Source of the DNA: Eleginops maclovinus
Taxonomy: Eukaryota; Chordata; Actinopteri; Perciformes; Eleginopidae
NCBI RefSeq assembly: GCF_036324505.1
Contig: NC_086368.1
Span: forward strand, 25,038,878-25,102,877
DNA length: 64,000 bases
Direction of reading: 5' to 3'
Below are positions 1 through 22,775 of this stretch, piece by piece (within the stretch, counting starts at the first letter, position 1; each line of letters opens with the position of its first letter). The position numbers were made by a program, and so were the translations under genes. Below the pieces are notes generated by a model that was not told the DNA's origin, did no database searches, and worked only from the letters and a program-made list of their open reading frames with translations.

Positions 1-10528
<10,528 letters not shown>

Positions 10529-10586
<58 letters not shown>
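10529..10586. repeat. (GT)n microsatellite, about 58 bp
   Basis: Pure GT tract after CAACAAACAGCA, followed by ATGGGGAGGG. Confidence 0.98.
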
Positions 10587-10589
<3 letters not shown>

Positions 10590-11370
10590 GGGAGGGACAT
10601 TGGGATGAGGGATCAAGAAGGCAAAAGGGGGGATGAGAAAGAGGGGGGGAGTGTCATGGTAGAGAGGGGGGGCTGTCCCTGCTGAAGCTGTGTCAACATT
10701 GAGTGTTAATGTGTGTGAGTATGTGCATCTGTATCTGCATGTGTTTGTGTTTCGGGAAGTGAGGGGTCACCCCTGGGGGAGACAGTGGGCAACAACAATT
10801 ACTGCAGCATTGTAGCTCAATTGTGTCTGAATTGCTTGTCCCTGCCCACAGCCAGCCGGTGCCAGGAGAGAAAAAACGTTATTACTGTGCAGTGGCTGGT
10901 TTTGAAAAAAATACAACACTGCTTATTAGCATATAATGGAAAATAAATGATCACCTGCAGCGTGAGTACGCACTCGTGCAAAGCTCCGGGGGCTGTTTGA
11001 AGAATGTAATTCTGTACAGATTACTGATTACCCTGCAATATGTGACTACTTTCTGTTAAAGCTAGGTTTCTGCAAGCTCTGTTGAGCTGCGTCTTAACAC
11101 ATTTAAACAAAAACATACTCCCGAACATATCCAGCTCGGGCCACAAAGCTCGCCTGAGTAACTTTCCCATAAATCACTTCATAAATCACTGCACCAATGT
11201 ACGCCTAAATGATTTCAGATTGCCTCGTAACAGTGACATTACCTGTGGTTGATTTGATATGCAACCCCCTCCGCTGGTCCCCCTTTTTTTTACTGTCTTA
11301 CAACTGATGGTGACCTCACACTGGCCTGGTTGACATCCAATCCAAGCATTTAACATTATAACCAGATTCC

Positions 11371-11499
<129 letters not shown>

Positions 11500-13225
11500 A
11501 AAACCACTCCCACACTCTGCACCAAATGAAACACAGTCTAACAGGAGGCGTATGAGCAGGGTCACATCAGATAAGGCAAGGCCAGACAGCCTGAGATAAG
11601 CTCTTTGAACGGCTCTATCTGCAGCGTCAGGGAGACGTTCTCCCCTCCAGCCGTTTCACATGATGACTGTGGGCCATGCCGCTGCTGGCCTGTTTGTGGC
11701 CCAGTACTGCTACTAATTAACTGGGAGAGCCCAGGGCCCTCTGACTGACTACCTTGTCTCCTGCAATCCCCCAACTCAGGATTGCTCATGCATGCATACT
11801 AACAGACACTCAGGCAGACTCACATACATACCCACACAGGCTCCTATCTGTTGTGGACTCCAGCAGGATCTAAAAGGGTGAAGGTGGCCCTCTTGTGGTA
11901 CAAAATGAAGCCTGTTAAGGCTCCTAACTGTGTTGTGTGTAATCCTGCCTGAAAACACATGTATAGTTCTACAATATACTGGTACCATAAGCTACAACTA
12001 ACAATGATTTTTACTATGGTTTTATTTTACTAAAAGGAAAAGTAATTCATTGATATTGACACTAGTTGCTAAAAGTGTTGAACAAGTACAAAGTACTATA
12101 AGTAAAGCTAAAGCTATTTCAATGCTAGCAATAGCTAAATTAGCTTAAACTGATGGAAACCCTAAATGGTTAAATCATTTGACTAAATGATAGTATTCCT
12201 CTTCAGAAGTAGACTATAAGATGAAAGACCTGATGGTTAAATGGTTGAGCTAAAATGTAATTAATTAACAGTTAGCCATGCTACATGTGATGCTAAAGTT
12301 GAGATAAATCAACAGTTGAAATAGTATGTACTTAAAGTTGGCTGACTAATGGCAGTAGTAACAGTAGAAACTAAAACCCCACCAAACTGACCTAAATATT
12401 GACAGTTCAGTTGTGTGAAACAATATGGTAGCCTAACAATATCCACTTTTTCTTAATCAATTGGGTAAAATACCATGGACATTCAAATCAAGGTAAATAA
12501 AAATGAGGGCTATCATAATTTGTTTCCCAGTGTTCCCAATATTACATAAATGACTTAAAACAATTGACATATTTCCTGTAAATTAATCACATATTCCCCT
12601 CAGGACTTGAAAACCTTCCTCTCCCATGTGTGTGTGATCATGTATTTGCATACTTAACTTGTTAACTAAACAACATAGACGTCAAGTGTCACAGTTCTCT
12701 TATTGTTGAGTCTTGTACACTTCATTGTCTAATGTGAGCTTCTGATGACAGTCCAGTCAGGGGTCTGTGTTGTGTTTCAGCAGCGTTCCCCTCCCACCAT
12801 GCAGAGGTTAAAGCCCAGTTAACCTCATATGTCCAGGAGCATTCCTAAGGCTGTCAGCTGTTTTATCCTGCAGCGGCCCATGCAGAGTACAGGCCTTGAT
12901 GCTGGGAAAACTCCCTCTGTATCCTTCCAACAAGGAACAACACATCAAGGTGTTTGAACAGCCACGAAGTACACACACACACAGTCCCATATGGACACAG
13001 GAGGAGGCTGTGTGACTGCTGCTGCTACTGGAATCTCACCATGAGCAAGTGTAGGTTTAAGAGGATGAACTAGGATGTGTGAGTGTGTGAATAGGTGTGT
13101 TTGTGTTATTCAGTGACTGTGTTTGTGTCTACTGGTTGGACTAAAAAGGGTGGCTTGCTCACCTGTTCATACACAGTGGACAGAGGGAGAGGCGGCCTCT
13201 TTTCACAGGGCCACAGTCACGGCTG

Positions 13226-13228
<3 letters not shown>

Positions 13229-13268
<40 letters not shown>
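13229..13268. repeat. (CA)n microsatellite, about 40 bp
   Basis: Short CA tract after GGCTGCACG. Confidence 0.97.
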
Positions 13269-13270
<2 letters not shown>

Positions 13271-13440
13271 ACCTCCACATTTTTTTCCCTGCGCTCACCT
13301 GTTTGTTCAGAGGATGTCTGCAGCCTGATCAATTTAAACACAGCTCCAATGTTTCCACGCTACCTGTTTGAACAGCTGAGTGAAGCGTTGACTTTAGCAC
13401 TTTGCACAATAGAACAGGACTGGTTTGGAAACACACACAG

Positions 13441-13478
13441 GCCTCTTCCTCCTCCTCCTCCTCCTCCTCCTCCTCCTG
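13441..13478. repeat. (CCT)n trinucleotide repeat
   Basis: About ten CCT units. The apparent polyproline or polyglutamate frames across it have no gene support. Confidence 0.95.
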
Positions 13479-13897
13479 AGCTCCTTCAGTTTGGCGTGGA
13501 TTTGGATGTGTTAAACGCTGCACGGCGACCCACTGCAAAACGTTTTCCCCCTTTAAAATAGCTCACTCTGGTCTCATGGAGTACAATAAGAAATCTGGTT
13601 TTAAGTGCATGTTTGTGGTTTGCATTGCTTACTATATATGGGCCAAGCCTCCCAGTCTAACATCTAATTATGTGTTGAGCGCTGATGGGAAAGGATTACA
13701 CACTCACATCCAGCAGGATTCTGTAATTGTGTGAATGTTCTCTGTAGATGTTGGAGTGGATGTGAAGTATGGGAAGCAGTGTGCTATTGAAGGAATGCCC
13801 TGGTGCCAGTGAGACTGGGGAGCAGACGAGCTGTGGTGGATCTAAATGAGGGGAGACGGCGAGAGCAGCATTTATGACACTAATCTGCATTCCTCTC

Positions 13898-14437
13898 TGA
13901 TCTGAATGCAGCTGCAGCCTGATGCTGCACCACACCTGCATTGAGAGTAACACCTACATGCAAACATACACATAAAAACAGCAGTGCTAGGAAAAGTGCA
14001 TGCTTTCATCAGAACAAAACAAAACATATTTCCTGTGCATTGGTTTTTGTATCTTATTTCTCTTTGTTGATATCCAGATGCAGCTACTGTCCTGAGCTTG
14101 AAACAACCATAAGACCCCTAAGAACCACACATCCTGATCTCAGTGCTATGATAAAAGCAAAATCAACCCCTGGTAGTATTAATTGTTGGTGGGTTTGGTT
14201 ACTTACTGATATAGCTTAGTAGAAAGAACATTTGTTATCCCTGTACCTCTGTGCTTTTTTGTCTACTGCAACAGGGCTTTATTATTTTGTACAGTTAGCC
14301 TTGTTTTCCTACATTGGGATATTGGGATGTTCCTCTTGGATCTGAAGGCAGCTGCAGCCTGATGCTGTACCTCACCTTCAATTAAACATTAACACACACA
14401 CACACACAAAAAGCAATGCAAGGAAAAGTGTGGTAAC
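13898..14437 (+). repeat. Diverged direct repeats flanking a segment related to 17.07-17.68 kb
   Basis: About 110 bp at 13890-14005 (GATCTGAATGCAGCTGCAGC, then GCTAGGAAAAGTGCATG) reappears in diverged form at 14330-14437 (GATCTGAAGGCAGCTGCAGC, then GCAAGGAAAAGTGTGG). Between them, about 14019-14130 resembles about 17073-17212: AGAACAAAAC, TTTTGTATC, and CAGCTACTGTCCTGAGCTTG versus CAGCTACTGTCCTAAGCTAG. A CTACATTGGGATATT match at about 14310 and 17637 suggests that the similarity continues past the MITE at 17.2 kb. Confidence 0.55.
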
Positions 14438-14839
14438 TCTTGGAGCCCGCTGTATCTCATATAGGCAGTGAGGGAGACTATTACAGGCTTAACGCGGCAC
14501 AGCAGGCTCGTCGGCGTCCGCCTGTCGCTGGCCAGTGTGTTTTGGGGGTCCGGGCGGAGGGGTTTTTGTGGCTGCGGTGCTGCCTGAGGCCTAGCTGGGC
14601 TGATTTACAGGCGGCGTGGGGACATGTGCTGGGGATACTCCCAGAGCAGCCTGGTGGGGGCCAAAACAGCCACACTGCTGCTGCCGGCACATCTGGAGTC
14701 TAGACTGAGTGGCTCTGCCGAGAGCCTCGATCCCTCCCTTCTTCCCTCTCCACATCCACATCCATCCATCCATCCATCCCTCTGCTTCAGCTGCTGTGTC
14801 TCCCCCCTCCCACCATCATCCACTGTTTGTGTAGCTGCC

Positions 14840-14980
14840 GGGGTTCAATTGAAATTTAAGATCAGCTCTCACTTTTTCCTCTCTCCCACTCACTTTCCTT
14901 CACTCTTGTCTCTCTCTTTCTCCTCTCTCTTTTTTGTGCTAACTCTCAACACATCTGATGAAGGACAAAATAGTCAGGCA
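14840..14980 (+). repeat. Direct repeat A, left copy (141 bp)
   Basis: The sequence starts GGGGTTCAATTG, passes through a pyrimidine-rich stretch and ends AAAATAGTCAGGCA. It matches 15253-15393 with no difference that I can find. The two copies flank a 270-bp segment in direct orientation. Confidence 0.92.
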
Positions 14981-15250
14981 AGTGTTAGGTAAACACGGCT
15001 CAACGGGTTATCAGGAGGCTTAGAATAAACTCTGACTGGTGGTGATAAAGTCAGGTATGAAGAAAAGCAATCAGACTGCTGCAGTAGGTGAGAAGTAATG
15101 CGTATATCATAAGACTGCTGATAAAGTGCTGATAAAGTTATGAAGAAGGGTGTGAGGAAAAGCAATTACACAGACATAGTGGGCGAGAAGTGCTGTTTGT
15201 ATTATCTGCAACTTTGATACAAATCACAAAATACAGACTCATGTAAATAA
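14981..15250 (+). repeat. Inserted segment B (270 bp), second copy at 18268-18537
   Basis: This runs from AGTGTTAGGTAAACACGG to CATGTAAATAA and appears identical to 18268-18537, about 3.3 kb downstream in the same orientation. It contains an older internal duplication: GAAAAGCAATcagac... with GTAGGTGAGAAGT, and later GAAAAGCAATtacac... with GTGGGCGAGAAGT. I see no terminal inverted repeats and no coding frame of note. Confidence 0.92.
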
Positions 15251-15252
15251 CT

Positions 15253-15393
15253 GGGGTTCAATTGAAATTTAAGATCAGCTCTCACTTTTTCCTCTCTCCC
15301 ACTCACTTTCCTTCACTCTTGTCTCTCTCTTTCTCCTCTCTCTTTTTTGTGCTAACTCTCAACACATCTGATGAAGGACAAAATAGTCAGGCA
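15253..15393 (+). repeat. Direct repeat A, right copy (141 bp)
   Basis: This is the right-hand copy of the 141-bp unit at 14840-14980. It is separated from segment B by two bases (CT) and continues into an A-run and unique sequence. Confidence 0.92.
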
Positions 15394-15740
15394 AAAAAAC
15401 GAGTGGCGTCATGGAGGAGCACATGTGGAAGACATCACAGAGGGGATTGTTATTCCTCTCCCTCTGAAAGCCAGAGCCGAAGTGTTCACAGGGGGACCCT
15501 CCAGTGATCTTTCAAGGAATTATGGATCAGGCTGCTGAGCCAATGAGCGGTCATATAAACATATTGGCTCTGACATACATAATAAACAGCCATGCGATAA
15601 ACATGATACCTCACACACACTCACTCTCTTACACACTGCCTTGTTTCAATGGCGGCTCCTGTTGTTGCTGTCAGGATGAATGTTCCTCATTCTGCAGAAG
15701 ACATTGTGAAGATGACGACTCCTATCAGACTCCTATTATT

Positions 15741-15876
<136 letters not shown>

Positions 15877-16540
15877 ACAAACATGCACACACACAGTTAT
15901 CTTGCTGCTCTCAATTTAGCACACACAAAGAGAAGAAGCTTTTAATGCTGATGCTGTTTTCTAATCTTTCTCACATATTCATCGCATAAGGAAGTGCTCA
16001 TTACGTTCATATGTCAGCCCTTAATGTGTAAACAGAGACATGATGGATGAAGCTCTATAAGATACATATGTTCTGGTAGGTCAAATGGATTTAGTTAGGA
16101 TCATCTTCCTGAGAATTGTTATGCAAATCATCCATTGTGCCTGACAGTGGCTGTTTTAAATGTTATAACTGCTCCTACAGACAGCATCAGGCTTTCCCCC
16201 TTCCCATATGATAACAATTACAATAGTGTCTCCCTCCCTAAACTGTGGAAACGTACTGTAGAAACAACTTCTGTCAGTGGAAACAGGGATGTTATTTACT
16301 GCAGACAAACAGGGACCTCTCTTTCTTTCCATGTAGTTTGATTTCCTTTCCCAGTAATGAACATGAGCTTTTTTTTTACTGCCGTGTACACCCTATCGCG
16401 TTCACACTGTGTCATACACTGAGGGATAAATGGCTGCGTTCAGCTCTATGGTGTTAAACAGATCGTAAAAAACGGCTACATGATACCCTTCCAACAAGGC
16501 CTGAACCTGTGAAGCTGCTCGCCTGACTGTCGCCTGCCTG

Positions 16541-16561
16541 CCCCCCCCCCCCCCCCCCCCC
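16541..16561. repeat. Poly-C tract (21 bp)
   Basis: Uninterrupted C run followed by ACCCCC. The complementary strand is a G-run. Confidence 0.97.
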
Positions 16562-17215
16562 ACCCCCATCCACTCCCTTCAAATGGAACAAATTATCCAG
16601 CTACTTTGGTGAAACAAGGTAATATTCATTTAAGTAAGAAAGAAGTACAGAAAGAAAGAAAAACATCTGGATTGCACTGGTTGCTGTTTGCCTTCTCTGG
16701 AAGCCATTAGGACAAACAGTGTTGCTGCTCTATCACTCTCATGTTTCGCTCCGGTTGAACCTCGCACATCCTCTCACCACCTGTATCAGCTCTGGTTCCC
16801 ACCCTTGTTTTTTAGCCACAGGACAGATACAGAGATTGAGACATGGGAGAAAGACACCAGATACAACAGAGGGGAGGTATTTTTTTTGTAAAAGTCAAAG
16901 AGAACAAGTAGTCCCAAGTGATAGAGCTGACCTATCACTTACAGGTGAGAACCATCTGCACGCTCTCACCTGCGCTGAGGCTGCAGGGCTTCTGTATCAT
17001 ACATGACAAAGGTTGAGTTTTCTCCACTGTGTTGCTCGAAAGTTCTCTTCGAGTGCTAACCTGACCCGGGCTCACGTGAGAACAAAACATAACATATTTT
17101 CTTTCTTTTTTTATTTGTTTTTGTATCATCTATCTCTTTGTTCATATATTGTTAGCAACATTGCTATCGCTAGTAGCCAGCAGCTACTGTCCTAAGCTAG
17201 AAACATCCCTAAGAA

Positions 17216-17612
17216 CAGAGGTGGGAGAAGTACGCAGATCTTGTCCTTGAGGAAAAGTGCCACAGTGTAGAAATACTCTGTTACAAGTCCTGCAAACAAA
17301 AGTATTAAGTAGAAGTAGAGAAGTATTGGCAAAAAAATCATTTTTAAAGTACCAAAAGTAAAAGTACCTAATGTGAGTAATGTCCCATTTCAGAATCATG
17401 TCAATTCATTTACTGGATTATTATCATTCATCCATAAATGTGGTAAAGGTGAAGTTAATTTAGTTAGTTTGTGTTCTTCTACTGGATATATTAATCTATA
17501 ATTACATATCATAGTTTATGTATTAGTTTATTTACATTTTGTATTAGCTAATATCTGAATCTGTAAAGTACAAGTAGCCCAAAATTGTACTTAAGTACAG
17601 TACTTGTTCAAC
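17216..17612 (+). mobile_element. Non-autonomous DNA transposon-like (MITE) repeat, AAGTAC-rich, + orientation
   Basis: It begins GAGGTGGGAGAAGTACGCAG and ends with TGTACTTAAGTACAGTACTTG. The repeated AAGTAC/GTACTT words and the GGTGG..AAGTACTCAGATC edge are typical of a very common teleost repeat that I associate with hAT-type elements. It lacks a transposase frame. A second copy in the opposite orientation lies at about 21905-22378. Confidence 0.55.
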
Positions 17613-18267
17613 AGTTACATTCATCCAGATGTGGTTCTACATGGGGATATTTAGTTTGTTGATTTAACAGTTGTATTGTTGAGTTGTGTCTCTGGTAGGC
17701 AGTGATGCAGTGCATATGTGTGGGGCTTTTGCTGTGAAAGGGAAATGACGCCCCCGAGGTAGACAGCATTGTGAAAGCTTGGTTTATAGAGTACAAATCT
17801 AAACACAGAGGGTGTCTTTATTCGACACCCATTACATTTTGCAATCAACATTTACTACACAATTATAAGTTTAAGCAAAAATGTAGTCTTTGACCACTTT
17901 AATGCCAAGCGTTTACTGTAAACCAGACTAAGAGGCAGCTGGGTGGATTTATCCTTTTCAATGAAAGTGGTGAATGACAGTGTCCCAGTAGTACCCATAT
18001 GTTGCACAATAGTGTCTTCACATCCAAGAAAGAAAAGTGTTTTCTACTTATGAGTCAAGAAAGTGTTTTGTGCCCTTCCTTTACACAATAAGTTGGCTGG
18101 CTAGGAGTGGTACATATGTGATGTTGAGACGTGCATATTGGCACAATATTGTGTTTGAATCATACGGCAACACCACTGTCAACACACGCCTGCCAAGCGC
18201 CCCACTGGGAGAGGCTCAACATAAGTGATGCTGCGCCCGCACTGGTATTATCTGTGTGTGAGCTCAG

Positions 18268-18537
18268 AGTGTTAGGTAAACACGGCTCAACGGGTTATCA
18301 GGAGGCTTAGAATAAACTCTGACTGGTGGTGATAAAGTCAGGTATGAAGAAAAGCAATCAGACTGCTGCAGTAGGTGAGAAGTAATGCGTATATCATAAG
18401 ACTGCTGATAAAGTGCTGATAAAGTTATGAAGAAGGGTGTGAGGAAAAGCAATTACACAGACATAGTGGGCGAGAAGTGCTGTTTGTATTATCTGCAACT
18501 TTGATACAAATCACAAAATACAGACTCATGTAAATAA
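18268..18537 (+). repeat. Segment B, downstream copy (270 bp)
   Basis: This copy matches 14981-15250. Its flanks (GTGAGCTCAG on the left, TCTGTTTACTA on the right) are unique to this site, so it is the likely source of the copy at 14981. Confidence 0.92.
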
Positions 18538-20200
18538 TCTGTTTACTATAAAGTTGTGAGATTTTGAAGTAAGTAAACACACCCTTGAGTGTTACAACTA
18601 CAGCCTAAGTTTCTCTGGTTTGACCAATGGCTTATGTTGGCTAATGTAAGCATACATATTGCTGTGTAACTGAAATTAGGGACCTTATATCGAAAATAAA
18701 TAGTTTTATCATAAACTCATCAGGAGAGGTGTTGGGACTTGTGTCAAAAATGCTCACCCAGCACAAGAGTCAGGTTACTCTCTTCACAGTTTGCCTCTGT
18801 ATTATCCGGCACAGTGCATATGCATGTTATTTCTCCTTCTCTGAGCCAAGTTGATGGACTTGAGATTACTATGAAGTCACGTTCTTAGCTTTTCTATAAA
18901 TGTTAAACGTGCAGAAGTCGAATTCACCCTATAATAACATCTTTAAATCAACCTTCGAAAGAAAACTTCTAAGATGAAGAGAACTGAATGTGCCAAAGCA
19001 ACATGGAGTTGATACATCACATCCTTTTCTGTCTCTTCGATACAGATATAGTATATGAAATTGCTGACAGAAAATCCAAGATATGACTGCAGCCTTTCAT
19101 CCAATGGAAAATTCCACTGTTTGAAACTTACGGTGGGAAATTGTAATGCTCTTAAATTTCAGTGAATTTGTACCTTTCTTTACATAATTACAGATGGACG
19201 CACCAAAGAACCATGGGGTTTAAAAAAGATATTGAGTACCGTTTGTTAAAGACTACATCGGGATTTAATGTGGGAGATAGATAAGTGGTGTCAGCCGTCA
19301 TGGCTTGTGAGGTAGAACCAGACCAGAACAGCCTCAAATTAAAGATTATTGTTCCAGAATGTGTGTGAATCTTTGCATGTGTGTGTGTGTGTGTGTGTGT
19401 GTGGGGTGATATCTGCCAAACCAGGCAGTCACAGATACTGTGTAAAACGCTTTAGTGTGCATCACCTCCAGTTGTAAACTGCTTTAGTGTGCTAAACTAG
19501 TCTGTAACAAACTACCGTAGAGGGTTTTTTACGACTTTTGTTGCGTTTGCAGGTGGCCCTTAACCTCTCACTCAACTTATTCTCACTGCAGCTGCATCTC
19601 CCTCTCCTCCTCTCACACACGGTTGATCTGTTTTTACTTTTGATTCTGTCTATTCAACGTTCAAACTAAAAAGATGCATCCATCTATCATCCAGCTCTTT
19701 TTGTCAACAGTGATCTCACTTGGCCTGTGACATTGCACCAAACCATTGTCAGAGGATATTTGTCAAGCTCACAGTAATGCCTGTAATAACAACTCTATCA
19801 CAACAACAATTCTCAGAGACATATTTAAACAGATTACGGGTTCCTCAGCCTGGGTGTAGGCTGTTTTTTCTCCTCTGGCTCTAAACTGTCACCTCGAGAA
19901 AACGAGCAAACAAAAAGAGTGAAGCCGTCATTTTTTCCTTTGTGTTTACAGTCATTTTGAAGACTAAAAATAGGGCTGTTGAAGGCTGTGCTTGTAGTTC
20001 GGATGATACCCTGTTCATGTGCAGGAGGCCTCTCTTCCAGGAGCTCAGTGCCTCTGGGAAATAATGAAAAATAAACACTGAGCCTTGATGTTGACTCAGA
20101 GAGAAGTGATCCACAGGTTATTACTGCACTCTCTCTCCTGCTCTCCCATGGCTCTTGGATGAGTTTATGTAATCTAAACAGTACCCCCTCAAACCTCCGT
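18538..20200. other. Non-coding sequence, no gene seen
   Basis: Largely A/T-rich unique sequence with one short GT tract. No frame or RNA gene stands out. Confidence 0.6.
19379..19403. repeat. (GT)n microsatellite, about 25 bp
   Basis: Short GT tract, followed by GGGTGATATC. Confidence 0.95.
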
Positions 20201-20204
20201 CACA

Positions 20205-20240
<36 letters not shown>

Positions 20241-20241
20241 C

Positions 20242-20337
<96 letters not shown>
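20201..20337. repeat. Compound (CGCA)n-(CA)n microsatellite
   Basis: About nine CGCA units (20205-20241) grade into a pure CA tract (20249-20337). Confidence 0.97.
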
Positions 20338-20340
<3 letters not shown>

Positions 20341-20699
20341 TCTGGCCTCCTGGGCAATGGATGTCAGATGCTGCTGTCATGTCTCATTTGCACCTTTTGC
20401 TTTGCAGCTGTAATGGGTAGATGGAGTGTGCTGGTGATGCAAATCTTCTTGAGTGGAGATTTCTCACCCCATGTTAGGGTCAGTACACTTAATCTTGTCA
20501 ATACATGTCATAAACGGAAGCATCAATTGACTCTAAAGTGATGACGCAGCCACTCATTGTGGTTATAGACTAGTTATTTGATCCTATAGCAACAACAAAA
20601 TCTAGAACAGAGAAGAAGGTGTTTTCTGATATATCAAAAAGGTGTAGCCCTTTTTGTTTTTATTTGTAAAAAATATGGTGCAACTATGCCAGGATCTCT

Positions 20700-21060
20700 T
20701 AAAGTCACATAATATAATATGTATTAATCCACTAAATGTGTTCATACAATTATATATAGTATAGTTCTTGATAGATAGATAGCAAAATGAAAGTATACAT
20801 ACAAAATGTACACAAAAAATAAAGACATATAAACAAAAAGTTTAATATTAAGTAGGATATTGTAATTTAGTGTTTGAGGAATGGAATATTAAATAGAATC
20901 AAAAGTGAAATGTACAGCGTGGGTTAAAGTCCAGTAATGCAATAGAAGCTGTGGATAAGAGAGTGATCTGCCAGCCAGGGGTGAATTGTTATAGAGTGTT
21001 GTGCAGTAGGCAGGAATGTTCTCCTGAATCTGTCCTTGTGACAGATAAGATAAGGCCATA
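20700..21060. mobile_element. LINE 3'-end-like fragment
   Basis: The words GTACAGCGTGGGTTAAAGTC, AGTGATCTGCCAGCCAGG, GCAGTAGGCAGGAATGTTC and CTGTCCTTGTGACAG resemble the 3' region of a widespread teleost LINE that I recall as L2-like. A short GATA run (20770-20782) lies inside it. No reverse-transcriptase frame is present, and the boundaries are approximate. Confidence 0.45.
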
Positions 21061-21141
21061 CACCAGAAATCTGTTGAATCAACTAACAAGTCAGCTAAGC
21101 AAAAACAAGTTTTAATGTTATCTGGAAATGCTTTTTCACAG

Positions 21142-22708
21142 GGTAGACACTGACACCTTTCCCATGTTTTACCGGCTGAAAATGAAAGCTGTGACCATTG
21201 TCTGCCTGCTTGGACATGCACTACTTGTTAAAATAATCCAAGCTAGTGGCCCCCTCTTGTGTGTCAAATGGGTAAGTACAACGATAAAAATATTGTCATG
21301 TTTTTGTTTGTTTATTTTACAATTAAGTATGTATATCCCCTTAAACAAATATGCTACTATTTCTTATATTGCAACTCAAACTATCCGATGTAAAACGCAA
21401 AAACCCTACGCTGTCCGCCTGTGTTGGCTCTACTGGCAGTAACATCACTAATCAAAGCACACCCGTGACCGGATAACAATTAAAATATCAATGCGCTCTT
21501 TTAACCGTTAGCACAGTAACTTTCCATTAGCATGTTTTTAGCTCGTCGACGTTGCTTTGGAAAAAAACAGTGACTTAGCTCGTTAATTATTAATGTCCTG
21601 TTTTTGTTCAGTTTCTTGTTTTTCAGTTGTATTAACTCATGTGTGTAGACATGGTAAATAATCAGTAGAGGTCGCTGCGAAACAACGCTACGCTGGACAG
21701 GAGAGAGGTTCAAAGACACACAACAGTAAGTCAATGCTACAATATGGAGGGGGAAAAGATGCAATTCGTCTTTATTAATTATTTGCCAAGCGACAAGTGT
21801 GGGAGGAGTGCTTTTTTGAAGATGTTCACTAGGTGCCAAATAAAGGTAGGGCAAACGGTTATAGGCCAGCTAGTGACCAGTTAGCCTACAACACACCTGT
21901 AAACAAAGAAGTAGTTCGTGTAACGTTAAATGTACTGGTTACTAAAGATGTAAAAAGCAAGTTTAGTTTTGTACTTCACTACAATTTTGACAGACTTGTA
22001 CTTTAATTGAGTATTTCAATGTTAAGCTACTTTGTTCTTTTACCCCACTACACATCAACACCTAAAAAGGATTTTGGATTAAATACACAAGCTACCCTGC
22101 AGCATACAACTTAATGAATAACTAGCTGCACCTTTACCAGCGTTCATAACACTTTAATGCATCAATAATTCAAAGCAACACATATCATATATTGTAATGA
22201 AATGTGCCAATCTGCATAATGACTCATTTTACTTTTGGTACTTTAAGTTTATTTTGATGCTAATACCTTTGTTCTTTTCCTGGAGTAACGTTTTGATTGC
22301 ATGACTTTTACTTGTAGCTTAGTATTACTACACTCCTACTTTTACTTAAGTACAAGATCTGAGTACTCCTCCCATGCAATTATAAAATACTACAAAAGAA
22401 TGACTTGAAATTAAGTGTTTGCAGCTGCGTGTCACCATGCAGAGACACTTCCATAACACTGTTAGTCTGTGGATTTGATATTAATAGACTGTGAGTGATG
22501 TTTGACGATTCAATAGACTGAATGAATTATAGATGATATGTGCGGGAAAATCTAATCTCTGAACAGAACATTAGAGACCTCAAGTGCTGTTTTAGCCTGA
22601 GCGTCTTCCAGTGAGCCCAAAGACATCTAGCCAAGGAGAAAAGAGAGAGACTGGTGACTGTCATAAAATACTCCAGACAGTGTCTGTCTGTCTGTCTGTC
22701 TGTCTGTG

Positions 22709-22739
<31 letters not shown>

Positions 22740-22740
22740 G

Positions 22741-22775
<35 letters not shown>

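Noticed and set aside
13349..13561. Frame with a proline run
   Set aside because: The run comes from the CCT trinucleotide repeat. There is no flanking coding signal.
14840..14852. GGGGTTCAATTG as a tRNA B-box
   Set aside because: No matching A-box or cloverleaf can be drawn around it, and the same word recurs only because the segment is duplicated.
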